This document shows, in pieces, positions 1-12,700 of a stretch of 64,000 nt of DNA (the first letter of the stretch is position 1; each line of letters starts with the position of its first letter). The notes under the pieces are model-generated. The model did no database searches. It had not been told where the DNA came from and saw only the letters and a list, made by a program, of their open reading frames with translations. This DNA is from Rachycentron canadum. Taxonomy: Eukaryota > Chordata > Actinopteri > Carangiformes > Rachycentridae. Where the stretch lies: contig CM076651.1 in NCBI GenBank assembly GCA_038496675.1, forward strand, positions 23,526,873-23,590,872, written 5' to 3'. The position numbers and the translations under genes were made by a program.

Positions 1-1305
1 TCTCCTGGGCCAGCCTCTCCACCAGGGCCCTGGCCTCCTGGAAACGAGAGCTGAGAAATTCTCTTTCCTCTTTTGTCCTTCGCTGCCATCCCTCCATCTC
101 CTCACAGCGCTGACGCAAGGCTAGATTGCTCCTCCGCAAGGCCTCTGGAGGACAGAGAAGTGACGGTAGAAGGAGAAGTAGGAAACTTCTAATGTCACAC
201 AAAGAAACTAGTTCTACAACAGGTAAAATTAAATACAAAAGGAGCCACAGGTTAAACCAGTATTATGATAAGAAACGAGATATAGTCAGTAATAATTTTG
301 TTGTGCATTTGTAATGTTGTGATTTCCAGGACTCAAAAAGTGTTCCCCTTACGATTGAAGGATTGAATTTATAAGCAATAAAATTAACTGTAGCTCAGTT
401 ACTGTTGCTGCTATACACTAACTTATACAGGCTTTGGGTACATCCAGTACATAAGTTAATGTGAGCAAACTTGTTGATGAACTAACATTGAGTCAGTTTT
501 GTGACTTTATAACTTTAGTTTCACTTTGGTTACACCACGTCTATAATTATACACGTATCACCAGATTAAACGTTGCTTTCAATTAGCCATCAAACACATT
601 TCTCAGTCTACAACCTCTATACACTCAGGAGTTTTTACACTCTACAGTCTTACTGGTGTAATTGGTATAAGTTACACAAGTTACTGATATACTCACTGGT
701 ATAACCAGTAGCCAATTGTGGCTAATGCTAAATGTTAGATTTTTTTTTTCTGTGTGACTGACATTACTGAATGAGTTCTTTGACTTTATCACACCTTTAG
801 CATAGACTGTTACATTACAAGTTTAGAAGTTTCTTGTTTCCACCTTGACCAAGACACTGATCCTCAACTGCTGCCGCTGGTTGACCTTGCTTAGTAGTTT
901 GCATCCATTGGTGAGTATGTATGACAATGGGTAAATGAGAGGTAAATTATGAAATGATACTAAACAATGACTGCCTCTAGTTTTGCATTGTGCACATGTA
1001 CACATTAGTTATCCTTTATCAGTTATCGTTTCTGAGGAGATACTTTGAAATCAATGTGTATTGTGTTGCCATTAACATGATGCACTGCACTGCCACTGCT
1101 AATATGCTGTTTGTTTCCATGAATAACAATTTGATCTAGTATCAAGAACTCAGTATCCTGTCCTACCTCTAAGCTGCTGGTTATCACCCAACAACCTGGT
1201 CACCACTTCATTAGCAGCCAGCTCTGGTGGGACCCTGAGGGCCCCTCCACTCTCTTCTCCTGACATGTCCCACTGAATCGGGCCATCAGGCTGGGGCTGC
1301 ACCAT
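1..1305 (-). CDS. ikbkg: NF-kappa-B essential modulator NEMO (IKK-gamma), 5' part only
   Basis: NEMO is the non-catalytic scaffold of the cytoplasmic IKK complex; it binds IKK-alpha/beta and polyubiquitin and is needed for canonical NF-kB activation. Two coding exons are visible on the minus strand: 1305-1167 (start ATG at 1305, protein begins MVQPQPDGPIQW) and 144-1, which continues beyond the window edge. Donor gtaag-like sequence follows 1167 and a cag acceptor precedes 144; the joined codon gives NQQLREALRRSNLALRQRCE, matching the human segment around NQELRDAIRQSN. The 94 residues present cover the N-terminal acidic stretch and the start of the coiled-coil that binds the IKK kinases (EEREFLSSRFQEARALVERL). 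A noncoding first exon is likely upstream (donor at 1805-1809). The CC2, LZ and zinc-finger parts lie outside. The family assignment is from alignment by eye; optineurin is the closest alternative, but the MVQP start and the LR-SN--LR-RCEE pattern favour NEMO. Confidence 0.9.
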
Positions 1306-1809
1306 CCCTGTAGAAACACACACACAGTGATATTTATATCTATACACTATACAAACTGCTATTGATGTAAAGAATCACTGCCTGTAACTTTTACTCTGAG
1401 TTTAATTACTGATCAAAATCCTGGTCCATATTTTGTCTGAGGCCACATAGTCTGATTACTGGGCTTTAGTCCAGTTCTCGCCTCTGAGCTGTAAACCTAT
1501 GCACAGCTACCGGTGCACGGGAGGAAAACATTACGTCATCCCCAGCACCATGAGACTGAAGAGCTCAACTTAGACATAAAACTTGTTTTACAAGTGTTTA
1601 GTTTTCAACATAAACACAAGTAAACCACTACTCGTTAGAGTCAATATTTTCATACGATCAGAAGCACATGTCCGACTCATATTTATACAGCTAACATTAA
1701 ATAGATGTAGGTTTATTTCCCGCAGTCACACAGGATCAAATCTCACCACACATTACTAATGAATTCGACTAACTAACGTTATAGCATCATAGGTACGAAA
1801 ACCTCTTAC

Positions 1810-1905
1810 CGTCTCTTTTTCAGTTGTGTTGTCCGGAAAAACAGGCAGCCAGGCTGCCACTTCACAGCCTGTTAGGGAGTTTAGCTAACGTTATTTAGCC
1901 ACCGT
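1810..1905 (-). other. ikbkg: probable noncoding first exon of ikbkg
   Basis: A minus-strand donor (gtaag, read from 1809 to 1805) ends a candidate 5' untranslated exon that begins somewhere near 1900. The coding exon acceptor lies at 1308-1310, only two bases upstream of the ATG, so the leader must be supplied by an upstream exon. The 5' limit is not visible. Confidence 0.45.
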
Positions 1906-2859
1906 TAGGAAGCTGGTTTAAAATAGATAGCTAGCGCTTTAGCTTAGGAGCTAGCTAGGATAATTTAGCAAACCAGCGGTTGAGTAATCTGAAGCACTCG
2001 TTGACTGACATGAACTCCGATCTACATCAACGAGGTGGATATCTCCCAAAATTTATTCAGCTAAATTTCATAACATTATTGTTTTTGGATGCGGCGAGGT
2101 TATATGTCAGAGCCGAGGCGAATGTTGTTAGCTCAGGAAATGAATTAGGTTACTTTACTCTAGAGTTTAGACTCTCAGGCAGCACTTCCTCTCAGGCTGC
2201 CAACACAACTACCCTAGCTTGAAATTTTTCATCTCATCCTTCTCCTTGTTCCTTGGTGTTTTCTAAGATCCTGATAGTTTGGGATGGCTTTAAGTAATTA
2301 TAATCATATCAATAAAACTTTTCAGTTAGTATAATTGGATTCAGAAACAACCCACTATTCCAGACCACAGTGTACAGCTGAACATTTGGATTATTCTACA
2401 ATATATCTTAACTCTGTGACAAAAGAACCAAGATAATTTCTTTTTGCTCATGAATTCACACCAGTTACTGAGCCTAGTTGTTTTCTGATATCTTTGCTAC
2501 TTTAATATTGACCAATGATCAAGAATAAGTATTTTGATTCTAAACCTTTACAAGACAAAAAAAAAATGTAAAAAAGTGCAATTAAAGGGTTCTTTACTGT
2601 GGATGATTCATTGTTTTTGTGCTGCTCACATTTTTAAAATAAAATTACGAGCATAAGCTGGTCCCTGTCTTGCTCATTCTAATGGCGCGGAGGGTGCCCG
2701 GCGTCTATGTGAGTGCTTCCTGAAAGGCTGTACCGAGGGAAAAATCTCACCACTCTATCAGGAAATCCCCTTCCTTCTTCCGCAGTGGCTGATGACGTCA
2801 GCTGGCTGCAGCACCTGAGCTTCCGGTGCTGATGTGCGCAAAGTGAAAGGCGCTGCACA
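1906..2859. promoter_or_regulatory. head-to-head spacer between ikbkg and tmed4
   Basis: This spacer separates the divergent ikbkg and tmed4 genes. It carries no convincing exon. The half nearest tmed4 is GC-richer and holds a perfect CRE palindrome TGACGTCA at 2793-2800 and an ETS-type CTTCCGG at about 2819-2825, both within 70 bases of the tmed4 ATG. No TATA box is evident at the expected distance. A short open frame at 1980-2222 has no recognisable protein and is probably fortuitous. Whether the spacer is a true bidirectional promoter cannot be told from sequence alone. Confidence 0.5.
2793..2800. promoter_or_regulatory. CRE/ATF palindrome upstream of tmed4
   Basis: Perfect 8-base TGACGTCA, 60 bases before the tmed4 start codon. 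This is the consensus for CREB/ATF bZIP dimers; function here is inferred only. Confidence 0.5.
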
Positions 2860-5800
2860 ATGCTCTCTACCCCTTCTGCTGGACTTCTTTTCATATTAGC
2901 TTGGATTTATCCAAGTCACGCTCTCTACTTCCACATAGGAGAGACGGAAAAGAAATGCTTTATTGAGGAAATTCCAGACGAGACCATGGTTATAGGTAAG
3001 ATGCTGAGGGGACGTTAGCTGGACGCAGCTAACTAGCAGTGTACGCTAACAGCTGGCTGCAGGAAAGATGCTGCACTGACTATGACAGAAAGGCTTGCTT
3101 GTAAGCAGTGTGTATGTGTATGTTTTTACATTCAGAATATTAATTGTATTGAAGGCAAGAATGTACAAAATTAAGTGGTTGATTTATGTAAGTGTATTTT
3201 AAGAGACAGGTCAATGAAAAACGTTGGTGTTCATGTTAAGCTACTTTCTCTTCACGGCAGTTGTTCTGCTCCAGGGAAAAAACCTCTCAGGAGTATTTCC
3301 TTCCTGAATCTAAAGTTGACATTGTGTTTATCTCACAGATGCTTAAAATCTCCATCACTAGTATGAATCTGCACCGCCCATATTCTGTGTGTTGTAAACC
3401 CTCACAATGCAGTAAACACTGGATGAGAACAGGTTTCCAAATGGAAAGATGGTTTTGGACTTAGGGTTCAAGGTGCATCAGACAAACTGTTCTATGTTCA
3501 GGAGAAAAGATCCTGATTCCTACTTAAAAACTTTTATCTAACCACACCTTTGTGTTTTACCTGGTGTTAGAATTACCATTGTAAAGTACAGCCTGATTAA
3601 AACTGGATACTATGAAGATATTGATATTTAACAATAGTATTTAAATGCATAATAACTATTTTAATGATTACATATTTTAATATTGCTATAATGAATATTC
3701 TTATATCACCCATTTCTGAAATAAGAGCGTGTAATGTGACAAAACTCAGTTGCTCCAGGTATACTGAGTGTCTTACCAAGTGATAATATGTCAGTGCTGT
3801 GTTTGGAGCTTTTTACACTCCACCCCAAGGGAGTGGAAATCAGTTAATGCAGGTTTTCTAAAAGTTATTTTGGGGTATTTTTCACCTTAATTATTTTTCA
3901 CCATATTTGATCACTTCTGTACTACAATTTGCTATTACGTATTTTCCAGTCTGATGTAAAGATATTGAGCTGATTCTGATTAGCTTCATGAAGAGTTGAC
4001 TCACACTGCAAGATATTTTTGCAAGTGTCTCCACAATTTATGGAAATTCTTCGGTAAAGGTCAAATGTGTCACAACATTGTTGTGCATTGTTAGGACCAT
4101 AAGTGTTGTGATCATACTGATGCATCTACAAATCATTCTCCAGATGTAAGAGAAAGGACTTGTTTGGTACAAGGCCCAACAAAAATTTCAGCATCATTAA
4201 AGGAAGGAAAAAAAAAAAAATATATATATATATATGTTGTAACTGCATTCTGTTATCTTCATACATTTCCATTTTCTATGTCTGGCACTCACGGTTAGAT
4301 TATATTGAATAATAATATTTGGACTGATTAAATTGATTATAATATTCAATCTGCTGTGTTATTGAATGATTACCGAATGAGCTGACAGCACATGTCTGTT
4401 TGACAGGAAAATACAGGACTCAGCTGTGGGACAAACAGACCAGTTCTTTCCTCCCATCCACCCCTGGCCTTGGGATGCATGTCGAGATCAAGGACCCAGA
4501 TACAAAAGTAAGAACAGACAAGGCTGTAACAGGAAACACACCCACATCCATAAAAATAAACAAAGATAAATAAAGATGTTTCTCTTACAACTCTTCCAGA
4601 TTATCCTCTCCCGTCAGTACGGCTCAGATGGACGGTTCACCTTCACCTCCCACACTCCTGGAGAACATCAGATCTGTCTGCACTCCAATTCCACCAAGAT
4701 GGCTCTGTTCGCAGGTGGAAAATTGGTATGAATGTAGCCTTTGAAAATGCTTTGATTTCTAACTGGTAGACTGGTTCTTTTCTTTCAAAGTGTGTTTCAC
4801 ACAAATGATGGTTACTAGTGACCTGACTTTCATGCTCTACATATTCACACAAGAGCATTGACACCAAACAGAACAGGATTAAAGGTCAATACTATAATTT
4901 ATTCTGTTATATGGAAGTGTTGATATCCATAAGAAGATACATTTGTGGTTTTAAGAACCAAAAACCATCTCAGTGTAGTTTTACATCCCCTCTCTCAGTC
5001 TTCTCTCTGGAACTCTAGTAACAACAGGTCACAGTATTAACATAGAATCTGGACCTGCTTTATAAACAAAGAAGACATTGACATCTACCTTTATACAATA
5101 TGGGGCCTTTAATATCAAAATCTGAAGTCTGAAAATAGCGGTTACCATGGAAGCTCATCCGTCTAGGTCCTGACAAGTTTTTGTTTTAAGTTTTTTTTTA
5201 CCTGCACCTCAGGCTTAAACAGTTAAGTATTATTTTTACAGTTTGCTCTCTTTTTAATGGTACCACACGTCTGTACTAGTCTTTCCAGTTCCTGAAGGAA
5301 GGAAGCGTGATGATAGGGGTTACGTTAGCTCACTGAATGAATCCAAAGATGTAAATTTGTCCCACCTTACCATGAGGACAGTGAAGGAGGTGTCAGTCAA
5401 GCTCAGTCTCTACTCTCAGAGAATAACTCGCACTAAGCAGACGTCTGTGGACAATGTAGGTACAGGGACTTTAAATATAAAATAAAAGAAACACTGAGAA
5501 ATCATATTCTAAATAATAAATAGAAATCTTACTTATCTTAATACAGAAAGGATAAACAGCCAATCTGAAAGTGTAAACAGCATTTAAACTACATGGTGGC
5601 TGTAACATCAGTTCTACTAACTGAGTAGCAAAATCCACCTGAAAGGAAAGGTTAGTTTCTAGAAAATGCAAATGATTTTATTCTTTACCTTCTTAATTTT
5701 ATACCTGCTGTATATTAAGTTTAAATATGTACAGTATTTAAATGTGAAGCAAAAACATGAGGTCACCAGCTGATACAGATGGGTACAGAGGTATTGTCCT

Positions 5801-6603
5801 CTGAGTACTGAAGACAAAAAGAAGAAAAGAAAAAGGACATTAAAAACACTGAAGCAATTAATGGGTTTTGAAGTCAAAATAGTGTTATTTATTATTGTTG
5901 TTATTTAACTTTTTAATATTTCTTATTGAGATTTTGCTGGTCTTTTTTGTACTGTCCACTTTGCTACTGTAGTACCGTGAATTTCCCCACTGTGGCACTA
6001 ATGACTTACACATTTGATATCAAGAGAGACGCAACTTAGTCTGATCAAATGAACTTTTATTTGGCTTGATGAAACAGTTTTATCCTGTTTGTAAGGCTAA
6101 GTCAAGACAGGTTAAATTTGTGCTTTTCTGAGCCCTGTCTGACCAGTGTTGCTGGTTTTAGTGGCCATATGGAAAAAAAGCATGTCAATTTAAACTGTCT
6201 GTTTCTCAATGGTGCAGAGGGTGCACCTGGACATTCAGGTCGGGGAACATACCAACAACTACCCTGAGATTGCAGCTAAGGATAAACTCACTGAGCTGCA
6301 GCTACGGGTCCGACAGCTTCTGGACCAAGTGGAGCAGATCCAGAAGGAGCAGAACTACCAGAGGGTCAGTAAAGAGTACATTTGCATCAGGCTGAAATGG
6401 TTTAATGCTCAGTTTAGTAGTTTAGTAGTTTACACCCTTATTGTCTTTTGCAGTATCGTGAGGAGCGTTTTCGCATGACGAGCGAGAGCACCAACCAGCG
6501 TGTCCTCTGGTGGTCCATTGCTCAGACGCTCATCCTCATCATCACTGGGATTTGGCAGATGAAGCATCTCAAAAGCTTCTTTGAGGCCAAGAAACTGGTG
6601 TAG
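2860..6603 (+). CDS. tmed4: p24-family cargo receptor TMED4, complete
   Basis: Type I membrane protein of the early secretory pathway that helps sort cargo between ER and Golgi in COPI/COPII vesicles. Coding exons: 2860-2995, 4407-4507, 4600-4725, 6218-6364, 6454-6603; all have GT-AG borders and phases close to give 219 aa (human about 227). In order: signal peptide (residues 1-21, ending PSHA), GOLD domain starting LYFHIGETEKKCFIEE with two cysteines (KKCF and HQICLH) expected to form its disulfide, a glycosylation sequon in HSNSTK, a coiled-coil (ELQLRVRQLLDQVEQIQKEQ), one membrane helix (about WWSIAQTLILIITGIW) and a short cytosolic tail FFEAKKLV carrying the diphenylalanine and KKxx sorting signals. 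TMED4 is chosen over its close paralogue TMED9 because of LWDKQ, FLPSTPGLGMHVE, MALFAGGKL, NNYPEIAAKDKLTELQL and YREERFR. Intron 3 contains a MITE-like element (4878-5113). Confidence 0.95.
4878..5113. mobile_element. MITE-like element, family A, copy 1 (tmed4 intron 3)
   Basis: Ends resemble inverted repeats: attaaaggt at the left and ggcctttaat at the right. The interior shares blocks with the copies at 7291-7437, 8350-8697, 33881-34130 and 44216-44400, such as ttaagaaccaaaaaccatct and tctacctttatacaatatgg. No coding capacity, so it is a non-autonomous DNA element; the superfamily cannot be set by eye. Confidence 0.6.
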
Positions 6604-7290
6604 TAGTAGTAGTAGTGTCTGTCTGAGCATCTGGAATCACGCAAACACAAGTGGACAGACTTGAGTGAACAGAGACGCCCAGGAGGAGACGTGGTCTTAA
6701 TATCAGCCATAAATGGTACAAGCAGATTAACAGAGGCAGTTTTCAATGCTCAGCAATGTGATTTTTATGGTTTTGAGATATGATTTTACAGTTCATTTTG
6801 CAAATTCCCTTCTTGTTGTGTCCATTATGTTTTCACTGGTCATGTCATTTTCCTGTTTTCCTGTGCAAGAAGAGACAACGGTAATGAAGTGAGATGTGTT
6901 TTAAAGGTCTGTGACAGTCTGTGCAGCAGTAGAAGCATATCCAAGTGGTCACACTTATGCAAATATTATACATGCGTTGATTCCTCACATGTATGTTTTA
7001 CTACACTTTACTCTAAAATTCATATTGATAATAAATGGTTCATAACACTTTGTAATATAGTATCACAGAGGAAAAAAATAGTGTTTATAATATATTTGTG
7101 AACAGTTCTAACCTCACATGAAACATCTGTAGCTGGTGAATGAATTGTTAAATCTTTAGTAACGAAGTATAATGTTGCCGTGATCATACTGTTGATACAC
7201 AATAATACACCAACAAATCTTTGCTATGTTATAAAATTAAACCATTAATGAGTGTGTTTAAAACTCACAATGACATATTGAGCTTGATTT

Positions 7291-7437
7291 TTAAAGGTCC
7301 ATATTTTAAACTGCTCCTGTGTTTTATCACCAAATTCTGTATGGTTCTCTGTGGTCTGAATACTGCAATACTTTCACAGCATTAATATAGAACCTAGACA
7401 CGTGGACGTCTACCTTTAGACTGTATGGAACCTTTAA
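7291..7437. mobile_element. MITE-like element, family A, copy 2 (short form)
   Basis: A 147-base element with ttaaaggtcc at the left and ggaacctttaa at the right, i.e. near-perfect terminal inverted repeats. The middle (attaatatagaacctaga and ctacctttagactgtatgg) matches copy 3. It lacks the central part of copy 3, consistent with internal deletion. Confidence 0.65.
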
Positions 7438-8349
7438 ATCAAGGTTTGATGATCAGATTTTTAGTGGAGCTTTTGTGGCATGTTGTAGCCTTCATCAGAT
7501 AATAGGGTATGTTCAGCTGTGATGGAGGATTAAGAATTACTTATAAATAACCCGGATATAAAACATTCATAAATATACCTAATATTTTATATGATTACAT
7601 CTATATTATATTTTCCTGTCAATTATTCATTACCTGTTTATTCACCAGTTACTGATGCTTCACAGCACAAATACATAAATACTTAAAATGTCTTCATATC
7701 TTATCACAACCAAATTATCAACCATTTATTTAATGCTTAGAAATGTGAAACAAGGTCAAACTGAAGTGTTGTCATCCACCCTTCAACCAAATATATAGTT
7801 TCTAGCCTGAGTCCAGTTTCCTTTACGTTTTACCAGAGCTCAGTCTGTAGATACAGTTTGTGATACTCAACTTTGAATAACAGGAGTCTACTGTATGTTG
7901 TAAATAACAGGTAAAGTTTGTTGATTGTCCTGTTCATTTTCTAATACCTTTTACATGGATTGAACAAATCTTTACATTTGTTTTGTCACATTAGAACTTA
8001 TTTATTGAGCAGTTGTTACCTGTGTTTTATTGCTGAGCTTTAGCAACATCGATTGTAATTGTATCTTCATGTCTCAATGCTAGATAGCATTTTAGTACTT
8101 TTGCAAATTCTGTTAATTCAGAGGAAAAACACTTAATATCATTAGAAAGGAACAAAGTAATTTTTTACATGCAAGTTTGGGTTTAAATTCAATCCTTGAG
8201 ATGCAATATGTTCGGGGATTAAATTCTTTTTCAAGGTTAAAGTAACTCTTATTAATGTATTCCAGTTTTTACAGCAGTCCAGATGTCACCTCCATGAGCT
8301 TAATAAAGAAACATTGGCCAAATATGTCTGATCTGATAATCTTTGCCTC

Positions 8350-8697
8350 AAAGGTCCCATTTTTTACACTTCTCTATCTGAAATGTTGATATAATATATA
8401 ATAATATATAAGATATATTTGTGGTTTTAAGAACCAAGAACCATCTCAGTGCAGTTTTACATCGCTTTCCTCAGGCTTTCTGACTGATTTAATAAAAATA
8501 GAGCATATTTGACATGTTGTGACATCACAAAGTTAGAGAAGTCCTCATGGTTGGTTTTAAGGCTCAGTTTCTGAATACAGGCTGTGAGCATTGCTCTGTG
8601 GACTGAGCACTTTCACAGTATTAATATAGAACCTAGACCTGATTTATAAAATAAATAAAGACATGTACATCTACCTTTAGACTGTATGGGACCTTTA
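8350..8697. mobile_element. MITE-like element, family A, copy 3 (longest form)
   Basis: A 348-base element bounded by aaaggtcccat and its exact inverse complement atgggaccttt. The interior includes ggttttaagaaccaagaacc, a unit shared with copies 1 and 5. It has no open reading frame of note and is the best reference copy for the family in this window. Confidence 0.7.
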
Positions 8698-9701
8698 GAA
8701 GAAATACACAGTAAATTGCAAATGTTTTCCACAGTAAAATTTATTGCTTGGCTTCGGCTTCACTCAGCCAGATTCCAAACTGAACATCGCTCAGACACCC
8801 CGGTCAGACAGCAACCATGTCTAACCACAAGGTGACTGAATAAATTTTTTTAAGTCACTGACACTTTTCATGGAGACAGAAAAACACACTGACCTTGTGA
8901 CATCTTTGAAGAAACACTGCGACACCATCATTAGCTGCAGTGTAAAAAATCGAGTTCAAAACACATGTTGAAACAAGATCACCACTTTGCATAGGTCAAC
9001 TCTTTCATCTCCAACAATATACCACAGCACGGACACAACACTGTTACACAGGAACAAAACTGTTTCCTCTGTTATTTTGTTAATATTGATAATAAAGTTT
9101 TGACACGTTTGGCACACTGTACGAAACAATATCAAACTCACAATACTATGTGTCATTATAAAGGGATAAATGATTTATTAAATCAAGTCTTTGTTTCATC
9201 TGTACAACAAAAACAGTACATGTGGAGTTCCTGATCTCCGGGACACTGTACACAGTCGAGCACATTTCAGCACTGTCACATGTTGGGTTAGAAAGGTAGA
9301 AAATACCACATCAGCACAACAAATCCTCACTACCTCATAACTCAGGAAGAATCATTTTCCACTTGTTGTCATGAATTCACTGGTTGTATGTTTGTGGTGT
9401 ATCCAGTGATCTTGTAGGAGAGATTTCCACAAAGAGGTCAGAGCACTACAGTTTAGTAACACATTACTTATTAAAAAACGGTTTAACTATATCTGTAGCG
9501 AAAGCCAGTTTTTAGTGCTTTAAAGAGCAAGAAGGGCACACAAAAGAGAATTAGGCAAATACACTTTAAAATTATGCAAGAAGTGTTGTGATCCTAACTC
9601 CACGTGGCTGAGTGGAAACAATCTGCTTCACTGCTCTGTTCATTCTGCTTGTGAAGACGATGTTCTTTTTTAAATTTTTCTGTTTTAATTTTTCCTTCTT
9701 C

Positions 9702-12700
9702 TTAGTGTTCGGACACAGTAAGGTGCTGCATTTTCTTGGCGGCCTCTTCTGACACCACCTTGGATGTTTTCTCTGGGCTGGGAGCCGGACTGGGAACCGG
9801 ACTTGGATTGGGAGTGTTTGCTGCACTGTTGGGGTACTCCCTGTTGCCGAATATGATGCTGCCCACTCGCACGTTGGTGGAACCTACCTCGATCTTCAAC
9901 AGATGGGAGAGTGCACGTGTAAGCAAGCTACAGTGTCATTTAGCAGCATGTGTAGTCTACAATAAAGTGGTTTACTCGCATTAATCACATTAAGCTCAAA
10001 GTGGTGGCCCTTTGGTGTGGAATAATGAGAACTGAAGCCCTTGTTGTGAGCTATGAAATTTAACTACCAGTGAATTTACAGCACATTTATAGAGTGGTTG
10101 CAGCAGTTGTCACAGGCCTGTCTGGAGCCACAGAAGGTTTTGGCATATATGCAGTTACAGTTGATACTTAAGGAGTGACTGAATACCATTCGAAACATGT
10201 CAATTCAAATTCTAAATTTGAATGAAACAGTATCATTAACCCTGGAGGTACACTGGATGTGCCTCCAGGGTTAAGGAAGTCTTGTTTTTCATTTCGGTGC
10301 CAATGTTAACAGATTAGAGTGGACACGCAGCCACGCGGATGTGTTATGTGATCTCAAGATTCTGTATCTCGTCTCATCTAGCAGAAAAATACACAGAAGA
10401 AAAGACCTGTATTGATGTCACTTTGGCATCATACTAGCAATATTACACAAAACTGTCTCTGGTCAGTTATAATAACCATTTTTGCAGTTGCATGAGACAG
10501 TTTCTGTCAAAAATTAATAAATAAATACAAAATGTATTTAAAATGAAGAGAAATCAAATAGCAGCAGCGACACCACTGCCAGACAATATTTGAATGATGT
10601 GTAGTTTCTGACATAGTATTTTTTAAGGTTAACAAATTCAGATTAAAAAAAAAAAAAACTAAAAACAAAAATATCAAGCGTCCACTATCAAAAACTCTAG
10701 TTAATGTGCTGTAAAGTGAAATTTGTTGACATTAAGAAAAACTAAAATTAACAACATACTTCCCTTTGGCCTGAATTGTTTTCTTTTTTTTTTTTAACAT
10801 CAGATTTTGAATAAATAAATTTGTGCGACTTCTATGTCGGTTTTGATTCCTGAAATATTTAAATGTTTTGTGAAGCAGTCAGATGGTCTTTACGTTTCAA
10901 CATTGAGTGTTCAGTACTGGACACAGTTCACCACCAACTCTTCAGTTCTTCTTAAGATTGTAATTATTCTGGCTGATGTTTGTGTCAGTATTTGTGTGTA
11001 GTGTATAGATGCTGCTGAGTGTTACTCACCGCGTGTTCAAAGTCTGTGGACATACCCATGCTGAGCTCCACCTCCTCCAGAGGCAGCTGCAGGCTGTCAC
11101 ACACCTCCTGTCTCTTACTCAGCAGCATCTACAGGAGGGACATTTATTGAGGGGTCAGGCTGATAGATATTAATGTATGGATTTTAAAATATGATGATAT
11201 AGTAGTTATCAGTCAAAGCTTGCATTCTATTTGATGATCATCAGAGAGCAATTGCACTGGTTGTAAAAATAAGACAGATTGTATTGAAGTCTATGTGAAA
11301 ATGGCCCTACTTCTCACTGATTAACTCAGTAAATGTTTTCCTAATGAGTTTATGGTCTCAGTCTCTAGTTTCAAATCCTCTTCAATGCAACATGATGTTG
11401 ATCTTTTTAAATGATGGTCCCACAGAAAGGGCTACCATGTGATTGACAGACTGTACCACACATGGTGACCCACCTGACAATCAGGACAGAGAACAGAGCA
11501 GGTCAGATCTCTCATGAGCCAACAGTGACTCTGCTACACCAATAAGATCACTTCGTTCTGTATCATTATGTAAAAATGCACAACTGCACGACTTTATCTG
11601 ACTCTGTCATGGTGGCACCTGGGTGGGTGTTTTATGAGTGAAGCTGCCCCTAAACAGCAGTTTAAAGTTTCATTTGTCACAAGCTAAGGTTTAAGGTACA
11701 CTGAGCAAATCAGCAATGTGAGGGTTTGACTGGGGACCAGGGCTGTCTGTAAATAAATAAATGTTTTCATTGTGAAAAATATATTTGATATTATTGTAGC
11801 ATGTCCCACAGTTACAGGTTTCATAGCAAGACACAGGCTTCTTGTCTTTAATCGCACACAAGACTGAAGCTGTTTAAATCATTGAGGTGTAGTACTGCTT
11901 CAGCCGCAGACTTAAAAGGGCCCAATAAGGGTCCTGTGCTTGCTGTGTTTGGAGCCTCCAGGCTTCAAAAACAAATCCCTGTATAAAAATAATCACCCCT
12001 GTGTATTAATGTAGGGGTGGTACATGAGGGTTTTTAGTACTTGAAAGTCCGGGTTGGGACCCAGGGTGAGGTTGTAGCCGTAGCGTCCAATGGTCATGAG
12101 TCCTGAGAAATGCAGGGCAGAGCACTGGGTCACAATGTGTTTGACAGTGTTCACTGTCTCCTCCGGTGGCAGGCCATGTTTACCTACAACAAACAACACA
12201 CACACCGTTTGTGATCAACTGTCTCAATGTATGTGTGTTTGTGATCAGCTTACACGAAAATGACAAAAACTGACTCTGTTCTCCGCTGGTGTTGATCTGC
12301 ACCATGACCTTTAACCTCTGCGTGCTGGCTCCACGGAATCGCTGCCACGAGCTGTTGACTTTGTCGGCCAGTTTCACAGAGTCAACTGTCTCCACGAGGA
12401 ACAGGTTTGGCACGCCTAGAAGCACGAGGACCAGACTCAGAGCCAGGTTTCTTAACACGCAGCCTCAGAGCTGACAGACACTTACCCAGGAGCTTGTTGA
12501 CATTTTTTTTCTGTAGGTGACCAATGAAGTGCCACTTGATTTCTGGACATGATTCTAAAATCTTGGATGAGGGAAAAAACAAACACTATAAAAAGATACA
12601 ACAGAGGGGGTGAAAGAAATCGGCAATAAAATGTCTCAACCCACCAGAGGATCTGAAGCTTTGTCCACCAGCTCATTTACCTGGAGGGAGATAGAGGAAG

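Larger units (their letters stand above)
6604..9701. other. tail-to-tail spacer: tmed4 3' UTR, MITE-like copies, plpbp 3' UTR
   Basis: The tmed4 and plpbp genes converge on this AT-rich stretch. Candidate plus-strand poly(A) signals AATAAA occur at 7030-7035 and 8302-8307; which of them tmed4 uses is unknown. On the minus strand TTTATT near 9173 is a candidate signal for plpbp. Two family-A MITE-like elements are inside. No exon with good coding character was seen. Confidence 0.6.

Noticed and set aside
1980..2222. 80-codon open frame between ikbkg and tmed4
   Set aside because: No similarity recognised and AT-rich composition like the surrounding spacer.
8745..8833. Exon-like stretch with caaccatgtctaaccacaag before gtgact
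   Set aside because: Only five codons before the donor, with no partner exon on the plus strand up to the convergent plpbp gene.
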